Shown here: positions 57,234 to 64,000 of the stretch, in pieces
Numbering within the stretch: position 1 is the stretch's first letter
Layout of the letters: each line of letters begins with the position of its first letter
Assembly: GCA_002197545.1 (NCBI GenBank)
Contig: NFUO01000098.1
Span: 1-64,000 of the forward strand
Source: Acidobacteria subdivision 2 bacterium RH1 MAG20
GTDB taxonomy: Bacteria; Acidobacteriota; Terriglobia; Terriglobales; Acidobacteriaceae
Reading direction: 5' to 3'
Length of the DNA: 64,000 nt
The notes under the pieces: model-generated
The model's database searches: none
What the model saw: only the letters and a program-made list of their open reading frames with translations
What the model was told of the DNA's origin: nothing
Translations under genes and position numbers: made by a program

Positions 57234-57551
57234 ATGGCGCACGCATCGCAGAATGGCACATTGACCAATCCCCGGGCATTTGGCTCAGGCTACCTGTTTG
57301 GCATTCCTCTGGGCGACCTGGGATTGTTTACCACGCTGCTGATGAGCGGCGCGGTGGGGTTTGCCGCGTTCTTCGCGGCGACCTTCTTCGCCATCATCAG
57401 CCTTCTCTTCTACAAAGTGGCGACCAGCCATATGCCCGACTTCACCCTGACCTACAAATGGGTAGGGCTGCCGGTAGGGATCGCAGTGTTGCTGCTGACG
57501 CTGGCTTATCTGGGGACGCTTTGGGTAAAGCGGAAGCTGCGTAAAGGCTGA
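57234..57551 (+). CDS. Small membrane protein of unknown function
   Basis: 105 residues from the ATG at 57234, which lies 19 bp from the start of the oppositely oriented gene. A Gly/Asn-rich N terminus (MAHASQNGTLTNPRAFGSGY) is followed by two membrane segments: LGLFTTLLMSGAVGFAAFFA continuing into ATFFAIISLLFY (about 28-60), and YKWVGLPVGIAVLLLTLAYL GTLW (about 72-95). It ends in a basic tail (KRKLRKG). The 5' leader must be extremely short or the mRNA leaderless. TATTCT just upstream could be a -10 box. No family recognised. Confidence 0.65.
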   Translation: MAHASQNGTLTNPRAFGSGYLFGIPLGDLGLFTTLLMSGAVGFAAFFAATFFAIISLLFYKVATSHMPDFTLTYKWVGLPVGIAVLLLTLAYLGTLWVKRKLRKG

Positions 57552-57573
57552 TGGTTGTGGACTGCGGGCAAAA

Positions 57574-57978
57574 TTAGAGAGCCTGGATTGCGCTAAGGAA
57601 CTCGCGGGCATTGACGATCTTCGTCTTGCCATGACTGGCGGGGAAGTGTCGCTTGTTGCCGGTGATGAGGAAATCGGCTGAGGCCGCTTCGGCGCACTCG
57701 ATGAAGCGGTTGTCGGAGTCGTCGGGAGAGATGGTGAGGCGGTGAATGGACGTTAGCAAGATGGCGTTCGCGTGAAAGTAATTGAGAATTGTAAATCGGG
57801 TTTGCGCGTCGATCCTGAGTTTAGGTCGAGCGAGTACCTTCTCATATTCAGAGAGAATCTCCAGTGTTACACATGCAATGACGCTTCTTGCTTCCAGAAG
57901 ACTTAAGAGACGGGCCTCGTTTCCATTTTGGAACATGAGCCCGGAAACAATGACATTTGTATCGACGACGATGTGCAC
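57574..57978 (-). CDS. PIN-domain toxin of a type II toxin-antitoxin system
   Basis: 134 residues. The PIN nuclease acidic residues are visible: Asp in VVDTNVIVSGLM (about 4-15), Glu in ILSEYEKVLARP (about 41-52), Asp in ISPDDSDNRFIECAEAASAD (about 83-102) and a final Asp/Asn region in FLITGNKRHFP. This is the putative-toxin PIN family typically found with ribbon-helix-helix antitoxins, where the toxin cleaves RNA and is blocked by the antitoxin. The GTG start shares one base with the antitoxin's TAG stop (57978). The gene is 22 bp from the convergent membrane protein gene. Confidence 0.88.
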   Translation of the reverse strand: MHIVVDTNVIVSGLMFQNGNEARLLSLLEARSVIACVTLEILSEYEKVLARPKLRIDAQTRFTILNYFHANAILLTSIHRLTISPDDSDNRFIECAEAASADFLITGNKRHFPASHGKTKIVNAREFLSAIQAL

Positions 57979-58271
57979 TATGCGGACTTTGCCATTTCAC
58001 GAAGTTCACGGCGGGCGGCAGCGATCTCTTCGTTGATTTCATCCATTGTCATCTTGTCCGTTCCGTTAATCGCCGACTGCTTCTGGATGGACCGGACGAC
58101 TTCGCCAAAGCGGCGTGCAGCCTCGGCGCGTCGCAGTTCTTCTGTTTCGTAGATGCGGAGAGCTTCACGCATCAGTTCACTCATGGTGCGGTTCTGCTTT
58201 TTGGCGAGTCGCACAGCCTTCTTGTACTGGGCTTCGGGGAGCGAGATGGAGATGACTTTGGTGGTGCGCAT
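57978..58271 (-). CDS. Ribbon-helix-helix antitoxin (CopG type)
   Basis: 97 residues. The ribbon strand and two helices are near the N terminus: TKVISISLPEAQYKKAVRLA (about 4-23), then KKQNRTMSELMREALRIYET (about 24-43). This is a standard RHH DNA-binding dimer with the strand residues contacting DNA. The C-terminal half (EINEEIAAARRELREMAKSA) is a charged helix likely to wrap around and neutralise the PIN toxin. It should autoregulate the operon. Three 10-bp-spaced GTATGA repeats lie directly upstream of its ATG (58284-58309). Confidence 0.87.
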   Translation of the reverse strand: MRTTKVISISLPEAQYKKAVRLAKKQNRTMSELMREALRIYETEELRRAEAARRFGEVVRSIQKQSAINGTDKMTMDEINEEIAAARRELREMAKSA

Positions 58272-58283
58272 GATAGGCCTCCG

Positions 58284-58309
58284 GTATGACTCAGTATGAC
58301 TTAGTATGA
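58284..58309. promoter_or_regulatory. Triple direct-repeat operator of the RHH-PIN operon
   Basis: GTATGAC, GTATGAC and GTATGA begin at 58284, 58294 and 58304, exactly one helical turn apart, 13-38 bp before the antitoxin start. RHH repressors commonly bind such helically phased repeats. Confidence 0.7.
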
Positions 58310-58326
58310 AATCTGCCGCAAGTCAT

Positions 58327-59172
58327 TTAAAGCCACGCGCTGAGCAGCCGTCCTGCTGTTCCGCGAAGCCAGAGCGAGTCAGTCCGTCCGGCAAAGTAAC
58401 GGAGGTTAATCTCACCCGTTCCGAGGTCCTCGATCGCACGAAAGGCTGAGAGCTCCGCCGCAATCTCTGCGGGCGTAAAGAAGAGCTGAAACGGCTCTCC
58501 GGCCAGCGCAACTCGCGAGGCGAGCGAGTCATGGGCAAGCCGTTCGAGCAGCGGCAGCACGCCTCGCGGCTGGCCGTAGTCCAGCACCAGCCCCGAGCCC
58601 CGCGGCTGCGCGGAGATGAAGGCGACCGTGGCGCGAAAAGCGGCCAGCGTAAGGTAAGGAACTACTCCCAGCCAGGCAAAAAAGGCAGGGGCCTCGGCAT
58701 CGAAGCCCGCCGCCAGCAACTGCTCCGGCAGAGATTCGCACTCGAAGTCCACCGGAGCGTAGGTAAGACTAGGAGGCGTGGCGAGACCGCCAGCCTCAAG
58801 CAGCTCCCGTTTCCACAACTGCGTCGCGGGATGGTCCACCTCGAAGACGCGAAGCCCAGGATGTGGATTTCGGTGGGCGAAAGTATCCAGCCCGGCCCCC
58901 AGCAAAACGTACTGCGAGACGCCTTGGGCCACCGCTCGTTCTAAATTGTCTTCGGCATAGCGGCTGCGGGCGACAAGGAAGGCGCGAAGCGATACGGAGA
59001 AAGGCCGGTCAGGCCGCGTCGGCGTTCGGCGCAACTCTTCGGCGTAGGTTTCGCCGAGAATCCGGACAGCAAAGGGGTCATCGAAGACCAGCGGCTTCGC
59101 ATCATAAAGCTGGTGAGCGGCACGGCGCATGGCAACGCGCAACGCTGTGCGGGATGGGCGAGCAGCCTCCAT
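58327..59172 (-). CDS. Class I SAM-dependent methyltransferase (LCM/TIGR00027 family)
   Basis: 281 residues. The family order is kept: SRTALRVAMRRAAHQLYDAK (about 7-26), PLVFDDPFAVRILG (about 27-40), RSRYAEDNLERAVAQGVSQY (about 69-88), then the SAM motif VLLGAGLDTFAHR (about 89-101) and VFEVDHPATQLWKRELLEAG (about 109-128). APAFFAWLGVVPYLTLAAF corresponds to the conserved EGVxxYL region. Such proteins resemble leucine carboxyl methyltransferases, and many act in polyketide or leucine-like O-methylation, but the acceptor is unknown. It begins one nucleotide after the accD stop, so it is translated from the accD message. Confidence 0.86.
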   Translation of the reverse strand: MEAARPSRTALRVAMRRAAHQLYDAKPLVFDDPFAVRILGETYAEELRRTPTRPDRPFSVSLRAFLVARSRYAEDNLERAVAQGVSQYVLLGAGLDTFAHRNPHPGLRVFEVDHPATQLWKRELLEAGGLATPPSLTYAPVDFECESLPEQLLAAGFDAEAPAFFAWLGVVPYLTLAAFRATVAFISAQPRGSGLVLDYGQPRGVLPLLERLAHDSLASRVALAGEPFQLFFTPAEIAAELSAFRAIEDLGTGEINLRYFAGRTDSLWLRGTAGRLLSAWL

Positions 59173-59173
59173 C

Positions 59174-60031
59174 TCAGGCAGTCTTGCTGGTCGCGCCCGT
59201 CATCCACGTCAGCGCCTGATTGAGATACTGCTTCATCTCTTTGCGCGGAACGATGGCGTCGAGGAAGCCATGTTGCAGCAGGAACTCCGACCGCTGAAAT
59301 CCCTCCGGCAGCTTCTGCCGGATCGTCTGCTCGATGACGCGGGGGCCGGCAAACCCAATCAGGGCCTCCGGTTCGGCGATATTCAGATCGCCCAGCATAG
59401 CAAAACTCGCCGTCACCCCGCCGGTGGTGGGGTCGGTCATCACCGAGATGTACGGGATCTTTTCGTCGTCGATGCGGGCCAGCCCGGCTGAAATCTTCGC
59501 CAGCTGCATCAGGCTGGCGATGCCCTCCATCATGCGCGCCCCGCCCGAGGCTGCCACAATTATCAGCGGATTTCGCGTAGCCAGCGAACGGTCCACGGCG
59601 CGGGCAATCGTCTCGCCGACCACCGCGCCCATGCTGCCTCCGATAAAGCTGTACTCCATCACGCTGAGGACGACGTTGTGCGGGCCAATCATGCCAATCG
59701 CGTTGATGATGGCGTCATTGAGGCCAGTCTTTGCCTGCGCCTCCTTCAATCGGCGCTTGTACGGTTTCAGATCGGTGAACTGCAGCGGGTCGGTCGAACG
59801 CAGCTCGAGGTCCACCAGCTCATAGCCCGGCTCCAGCAGGTTGTCGATGCGGGTGCGCGCGTCGATGCGGAAGTGCTTGCTGCACTTCGGACACACCTGA
59901 AGGTTGGCCTCGAGGTCCGCCTTGAAGATGATCTCGCGACAGCCATCGCAGCGCACCCATAGGCCCTCGGTGCGGACCGTCTTCTGCGGATCGTTGACGA
60001 TCTCGTTGTCTTCTCGTTTGAACCAGCTCAT
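59174..60031 (-). CDS. accD: Acetyl-CoA carboxylase carboxyltransferase subunit beta
   Basis: 285 residues. The N-terminal four-Cys zinc ribbon is CDGCREII (about 29-36) plus VCPKCSKHF (about 52-60). The carboxyltransferase (crotonase-like) core follows with LSVMEYSFIGGSMGAVVGET (about 128-147) and SGGARMMEGIASLMQLAKIS (about 169-188). Then come VMTDPTTGGVTASFAMLGDL (about 203-222) and AEPEALIGFAGPRVIEQTIR. It combines with AccA (not in the window) to transfer CO2 from biotin to acetyl-CoA in fatty-acid synthesis. The methyltransferase gene follows immediately, and about 85 bp separates it from rlmH upstream. Confidence 0.95.
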   Translation of the reverse strand: MSWFKREDNEIVNDPQKTVRTEGLWVRCDGCREIIFKADLEANLQVCPKCSKHFRIDARTRIDNLLEPGYELVDLELRSTDPLQFTDLKPYKRRLKEAQAKTGLNDAIINAIGMIGPHNVVLSVMEYSFIGGSMGAVVGETIARAVDRSLATRNPLIIVAASGGARMMEGIASLMQLAKISAGLARIDDEKIPYISVMTDPTTGGVTASFAMLGDLNIAEPEALIGFAGPRVIEQTIRQKLPEGFQRSEFLLQHGFLDAIVPRKEMKQYLNQALTWMTGATSKTA

Positions 60032-60117
60032 TGCTTCGGCGCCCTCTGGGTCGTGCCTGTTTATTGTACCGAGGGATCGACCAGCGCGGTATGTCAGGCC
60101 GTATGCCTATTCTTACC

Positions 60118-60573
60118 TCAATGGCCCGAATGATAAGGATGCCCGGCCAGAATCGTCAGCGCGCGGTAGACCTGTTCGGCGATAACCACCCGGGCCAGTT
60201 GATGCGGCAGCGTAATCTTCCCCAGCGAGAGCATAAGGTTGGCGCGATGCAACGCCGCAGCCGACCACCCATCCGCCGGCCCCACCGCGAGCACCAGCCG
60301 CTGGGTCCCTCCGTCACGCAGGTCGCCCAGCCGCCCGGCAAACTCCTCCGACGCGAACTGCTGCCCACGGCTGTCCAGCAGAATAGCGTATGCCGGTCCC
60401 CGGCCAGACTGGCGATTCAGCCAGTCCAGAAAAGCGGCTTCGTCATCAAACATTTGCGACTCGCAAGATAAGTAACGACCGCAGCGTTCTATATAGTCGG
60501 TAAGCAGCCGGTCCGTCGCTTCGGACTTTGATCGTGTGCGTCGCGGTGCAATGGCAGTAAGAAGAATTTTCAT
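60118..60573 (-). CDS. rlmH: 23S rRNA pseudouridine-1915 N3-methyltransferase RlmH
   Basis: 151 residues from the ATG at 60573, the normal length. The N-terminal MKILLTAIAPRRTRSKSEAT leads to YAILLDSRGQQFASEEFAGR (about 78-97). The SPOUT-type SAM knot carries LVLAVGPADGWSAAALHRAN (about 111-130), and LSLGKITLPHQLARVVIAEQ and VYRALTILAGHPYHSGH end the protein. It methylates pseudouridine 1915 in helix 69 of 23S rRNA, the same helix modified by RluD, whose gene lies in this window at 3619-4740. Upstream of accD on the same strand. Confidence 0.93.
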   Translation of the reverse strand: MKILLTAIAPRRTRSKSEATDRLLTDYIERCGRYLSCESQMFDDEAAFLDWLNRQSGRGPAYAILLDSRGQQFASEEFAGRLGDLRDGGTQRLVLAVGPADGWSAAALHRANLMLSLGKITLPHQLARVVIAEQVYRALTILAGHPYHSGH

Positions 60574-60832
60574 CAAAACCGGGGCAGAAATCCAATTTCA
60601 CAGATTTTTTTAAGCGACTATCCTATATTTCATATCAAAATTCAATATTAATCCATAGTTGCTCATAAGTTGCAATTAATTGCATCTCAGGGAAGTGGAA
60701 TCCAACGTGCTTGAAGTTAACCAAAGACCAAGCACCTTTGATGAAGCAGTGTGCCGATTTGTACCTCAAGGCAATTGCATCCATTTGCTAATCGATTTTT
60801 CATCCCAGGTTCCAGGTTCAGGAGTTTCCTTT
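60574..60832 (+). promoter_or_regulatory. AT-rich leader and promoter region of the TonB-dependent receptor
   Basis: 259 bp, notably A/T-rich around 60600-60690 compared with the flanks, between the divergent rlmH and receptor genes. It carries an AGGAG ribosome site 8 nt before the ATG at 60833. A repeated TTGCAATTAATTGCAT palindrome (60672-60687) could be an operator or part of the UP region. No certain -10/-35 was assigned. Confidence 0.45.
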
Positions 60833-63800
60833 ATGCGTTTTAGAAGTCTCTGTGTGGCTCTTTTGGCCTTCGTCGTGATGGCGGGCGTTGCCTCTGCGCA
60901 GACCGGTAGTGTTACCGGCCAGGTCTTCGATCCTTCCGGGGCAGTCGTGACCAACGCGACCGTGACCGCGACATCAAATTCTACGGGACTCACCCGTACG
61001 GCCACAACGACCTCCGCGGGTATCTATAACTTCGCAGCGTTGCCGCCGTCCGTGTATACGGTCACGGTGGAAGCCAACGGCTTCGCGTCCGAGGTAAACA
61101 ACAATGTCGTGCTGAATGTGGCAGCGACCTTGCCGGTTAACTTCCACCTGAGTCTTGCCGGCGCGGTTGCTTCGGTCGAAGTCCAGGGGGTCAACTCGGC
61201 TGCCGTCGAGACCAGCAGCTTCCAGCTCTCGACCGTCATCGATTCGAAGCAGATCAACAACCTGCCTCTGATTCTGCGCGATCCCTACCAACTGGTGCTA
61301 CTGTCGCCGGGCGTCGTAACCTCGAGCAACAATATGGGCGGCTTCTCGGTGAATGGACAGCGCGACCGCAACAACAACTTCATGCTCGACGGCGCGGACA
61401 ACAACGATACCTCGGTCCCCGGCGGCCAGGGTGGTATCTCCTCGGCGAATCCGGACTCGGCGCAGGAGTTCCGCGTCATCACCAACAACTTTGATGCAGA
61501 GTTTGGCCGCAACACCGGAGCCATCGTCGATGTGGTCACGCGCGGAGGCGGCAACCAGTTTCACGGCGATGCTTACGAGTTCGGCCGCTACAACGCTCTC
61601 GGCGCGCGCGACTTTTTCAATCAGAAGGCGAATGGGCCGCAGGACCCTTACGTCCGCAACGACTTCGGCGCCTCCCTCGGCGGGCCTCTCTGGAAAGACC
61701 ACACCTTCTTCTTTTTGAATGGAGAGGTCCAGCGCTTCCGTACCACCCGCACCTCTAGCCAGACCACTCCCACCGCGGCCTTCAAGACAGGGAAATTCAC
61801 CTATATCGATCCCACCGACGGCAGCCAGACTCCTGTCGACCTTACCCAACCCAACCCCAATAACCAGTCCGGTCTTCTGCAGGACCCGACGATGGCAAAG
61901 CTCTTCGCGGCTACGCCCGTCGGTCAGATCGATAACGGGGACGGGGTCAGCACCACCTACCTCTTTGCCTCGCCGGACCCGCTGAACTCCTACACCCTGA
62001 CCGGGCGCTTCGACCAGAAGCTGACGGACAAGCACCAGCTCACCGTCCGCTACATCTATGGACACTCCGCCGAAGGCAATCCCTTTCATGATGAGACGCT
62101 GCCAGGCTATGGCAATACCGCCGTCATTGCCACGAACCATAACGGCGTCGTTTCCATTGCGTCATCGCTCACGCCAACCATGACCAATCTGGTGCGCGCC
62201 AGCTACAACCTGAACAATGCGGGCTTCTTCTGCAATCACGCGGCCTTTGACGCTCTTCTGGGAACTGACAGTTTCGGCAACGGCCGCGACATTAATGTTC
62301 CTTATTTTTTCAATGGCAACGCGTTCGGCTGCTATGACCTGGGGGACAGCAACGCGCAGGCGCGGCTGAGCTCGACGATTCTCTTCGGCGATACGTTCAC
62401 CTATACCAGGGGGGCGCACTCCATGAAGTTCGGTGGCGAGTACCGCAGCGTCAAAGACAATAACTACGACAACTTTTCCTCACGCAACTCGCTCTCACTC
62501 AATAACTACACCGACTTCACTGCTTCCTCTTACAACTTCGCCGGCGATCCGAACTCTCCGAGCGTGCGGAGCTTCGAGGACCTGGTGTGGGGCGCGCAGG
62601 GTGCTGTCGCCAATACCAACGAAAACCAGTTCTTTACTCGGGCTGGTGTCCGCCGCGCCAGCGATCTCACCCGCTTCCGTCAGCATGAATGGGCCGTCTT
62701 CGCGCAGGATACCTGGAAAGTCAGTTCGAAGTTCACGGCTATTTTAGGTCTGCGATATGCCTTCAATGGCGTGCCGTATGAGAAGGATGGAAACTTTTCC
62801 AACTTCTACGGCAATGCCTCTGCTCCTGTGCCTGCTTCCGGGTCCTTCAACTTTACGCCGGTGGGACCGGGTACTGGTCGGCAGCTTTATGCCGATAGCT
62901 GGAAGCTCATCGAGCCCCGCGCCGGTTTTGCTTATGACCTGCATGGAGATGGCAAGACCGCAATTCGCAGCGGGTTCGGTATCTTTCACGATCGTGTCTT
63001 CGACAATCTCTTCGGTAATGCAAAATCAAATCCGCCCTTTCAGGCGAACTTGAACGACTATCCTTTTGACGGCACTCCCAACACTCCAACGGTGACGAAC
63101 ATCGGTTATCCAGGCGCGCTTACTCCCTCCTCGGGCATCACGGATGGAGCCTTCCTTACGCCAGTGGTCATCGATCCCAATCTCAAGATGCCGACCAGCA
63201 TGACCTACAACATCGGCATTCAGCACCAGCTCAACAGTAAGATGACCGCCGAGCTGGACTACGTCGGCAGCCATAGCACGCATGGCCTTCGCGAGATTGA
63301 TGGCGCACCGCCGCAGCCCGGTTTGATACAGGCTGCTATCGCTGCCGGGGTACAACCCTCGGCGCTCCAGCAAGTCTCGCTTTACGAAGGTGGGACAGAC
63401 GCAAACGGCACCAGCTTTGGCCCCATGGTCAACAACAATGCCTTCTATCACGAGCTCTTCCAGACCTCGGTCGTCAGCGGCAACTACAACGCGCTGCAAG
63501 CCAAGGTTGTGGGACAGCTTGGCGGACTTACCCTCACGGGCAGCTATACCTGGGCACACTCTCTTGACAATGGTGCAGACCCGCTTGCTCCCGGCGCAGG
63601 TGGGGCTGGCTTGCCGCGCAATAGCTTCGACCTTGGGCCGGAGTACGGCAACTCCGACTACGATGTCCGTAACCGCGGCACGGTCGCCGCCAGCTACAAC
63701 CTTCCCGTCGGTATCGGCGGCGCGCACTTGAACAGCGGCCTGCTCGGCCACGTCTTCGAAGGCATCCAGATCTCGGGCATTCAGCAGGTCCAGAGCGGCC

Positions 63801-64000
63801 TGCCCTTCGATCTCCGCGGCACGGTCGACAACCTCCACACCGCTGTCACCAACCGTCCAGAGCTTGTTGGAGCGCCTTATCCCTCGGGGCGGGGCACCAT
63901 CGTCGCGTCGGGCAAGATCGTTGGGCCGTCCGCCAAGGCATTTGCCAATGCTCCTTTCGGACAGAGCGTCTCCCTCCATCGCAACAAGTTCTACGGCCCT
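60833..64000 (+). CDS. TonB-dependent receptor with N-terminal carboxypeptidase-regulatory domain (Oar-like; cut by window end)
   Basis: At least 1056 residues, still open at the window end. The frame is confirmed by continuous protein-like sequence. The signal peptide MRFRSLCVALLAFVVMAGVA ends near SAQ. A carboxypeptidase-regulatory-like Ig fold (about 24-108, GSVTGQVFDPSGAVVTNATV, YNFAALPPSVYTVTVEANGF) precedes the plug (about 125-250, INNLPLILRDPYQLVLLSPG and FSVNGQRDRNNNFMLDGADN, SAQEFRVITNNFDAEFGRNT). The 22-strand barrel follows. Such Oar-like receptors are greatly expanded in Acidobacteria and are thought to import glycans or large ligands with TonB energy. AGGAG lies 8 nt before the ATG. 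Ligand unknown. Confidence 0.9.
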   Translation, partial: MRFRSLCVALLAFVVMAGVASAQTGSVTGQVFDPSGAVVTNATVTATSNSTGLTRTATTTSAGIYNFAALPPSVYTVTVEANGFASEVNNNVVLNVAATLPVNFHLSLAGAVASVEVQGVNSAAVETSSFQLSTVIDSKQINNLPLILRDPYQLVLLSPGVVTSSNNMGGFSVNGQRDRNNNFMLDGADNNDTSVPGGQGGISSANPDSAQEFRVITNNFDAEFGRNTGAIVDVVTRGGGNQFHGDAYEFGRYNALGARDFFNQKANGPQDPYVRNDFGASLGGPLWKDHTFFFLNGEVQRFRTTRTSSQTTPTAAFKTGKFTYIDPTDGSQTPVDLTQPNPNNQSGLLQDPTMAKLFAATPVGQIDNGDGVSTTYLFASPDPLNSYTLTGRFDQKLTDKHQLTVRYIYGHSAEGNPFHDETLPGYGNTAVIATNHNGVVSIASSLTPTMTNLVRASYNLNNAGFFCNHAAFDALLGTDSFGNGRDINVPYFFNGNAFGCYDLGDSNAQARLSSTILFGDTFTYTRGAHSMKFGGEYRSVKDNNYDNFSSRNSLSLNNYTDFTASSYNFAGDPNSPSVRSFEDLVWGAQGAVANTNENQFFTRAGVRRASDLTRFRQHEWAVFAQDTWKVSSKFTAILGLRYAFNGVPYEKDGNFSNFYGNASAPVPASGSFNFTPVGPGTGRQLYADSWKLIEPRAGFAYDLHGDGKTAIRSGFGIFHDRVFDNLFGNAKSNPPFQANLNDYPFDGTPNTPTVTNIGYPGALTPSSGITDGAFLTPVVIDPNLKMPTSMTYNIGIQHQLNSKMTAELDYVGSHSTHGLREIDGAPPQPGLIQAAIAAGVQPSALQQVSLYEGGTDANGTSFGPMVNNNAFYHELFQTSVVSGNYNALQAKVVGQLGGLTLTGSYTWAHSLDNGADPLAPGAGGAGLPRNSFDLGPEYGNSDYDVRNRGTVAASYNLPVGIGGAHLNSGLLGHVFEGIQISGIQQVQSGLPFDLRGTVDNLHTAVTNRPELVGAPYPSGRGTIVASGKIVGPSAKAFANAPFGQSVSLHRNKFYGP

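Overview
The window looks like a chromosomal segment of a soil acidobacterium of the Terriglobia type (relatives of Terriglobus, Granulicella, Edaphobacter). This is inferred from a TonB-dependent receptor with an N-terminal carboxypeptidase-regulatory domain (60833 to the end), a VWFA-related secreted protein, many secreted hydrolases, moderately high GC, and several dispersed palindromic repeat families in the gaps. No rRNA, CRISPR array or prophage was seen.

Layout. 1-8.2 kb: the end of an IS5-type transposase, an adenosine/adenine deaminase, a leftward operon lgt-like > rluD > VWFA protein > O-methyltransferase, and upstream of it a strongly self-complementary ~200-nt segment with its own promoter-like sequence, read here as a 6S-like small RNA. 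Next come a membrane protein coupled to a 38-residue Lys/Ala/Pro-rich protein, a PaiB-type protein, and zapA with a coiled-coil partner. 8.3-14.2 kb: pheT (short, lacking the tRNA-binding OB domain) and pheS, separated by four unrelated genes. 14-31.9 kb: HAD-UbiA prenyltransferase fusion, glucan phosphorylase, PLP decarboxylase, lactonase, secreted adenosine deaminase-like protein, tRNA-Phe, NIPSNAP protein, an H/NC-motif exported protein, a glycosyltransferase and CDP-alcohol phosphatidyltransferase pair, greA, ruvX and mltG.

32-41 kb: a LolA-like lipoprotein, DUF2461, HU, an isoprenylcysteine-methyltransferase-like protein, then the chromosome-partition locus rsmG-parA-parB (leftward) with four perfect 16-bp parS sites spread over 2.2 kb. 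Near-DnaA boxes beside parA raise the possibility that the origin is close. MITE-like elements with inverted ends lie among these sites.

41-46 kb: glutamine-amidotransferase-like hydrolase, membrane protein, plsC-like acyltransferase and folC. These last two genes are translationally coupled and both carry in-frame copies of a dispersed repeat. 46.2-54.5 kb: a rightward arabinose/arabinan cluster with a fucose-isomerase-like enzyme, L-ribulokinase, sugar porter, GH172 (DUF2961) protein and GH51 arabinofuranosidase. Together these could release, import and phosphorylate arabinose. 54.6-64 kb: a membrane diguanylate cyclase, two divergent genes of unknown function, an RHH-PIN toxin-antitoxin pair with a three-repeat operator, an LCM-like methyltransferase, accD, rlmH and the TonB-dependent receptor cut by the window end.

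All calls come from reading the sequence and protein motifs by eye. No database search was run, so family names are recognition-based and start codons were chosen from Shine-Dalgarno spacing and signal peptides where visible.
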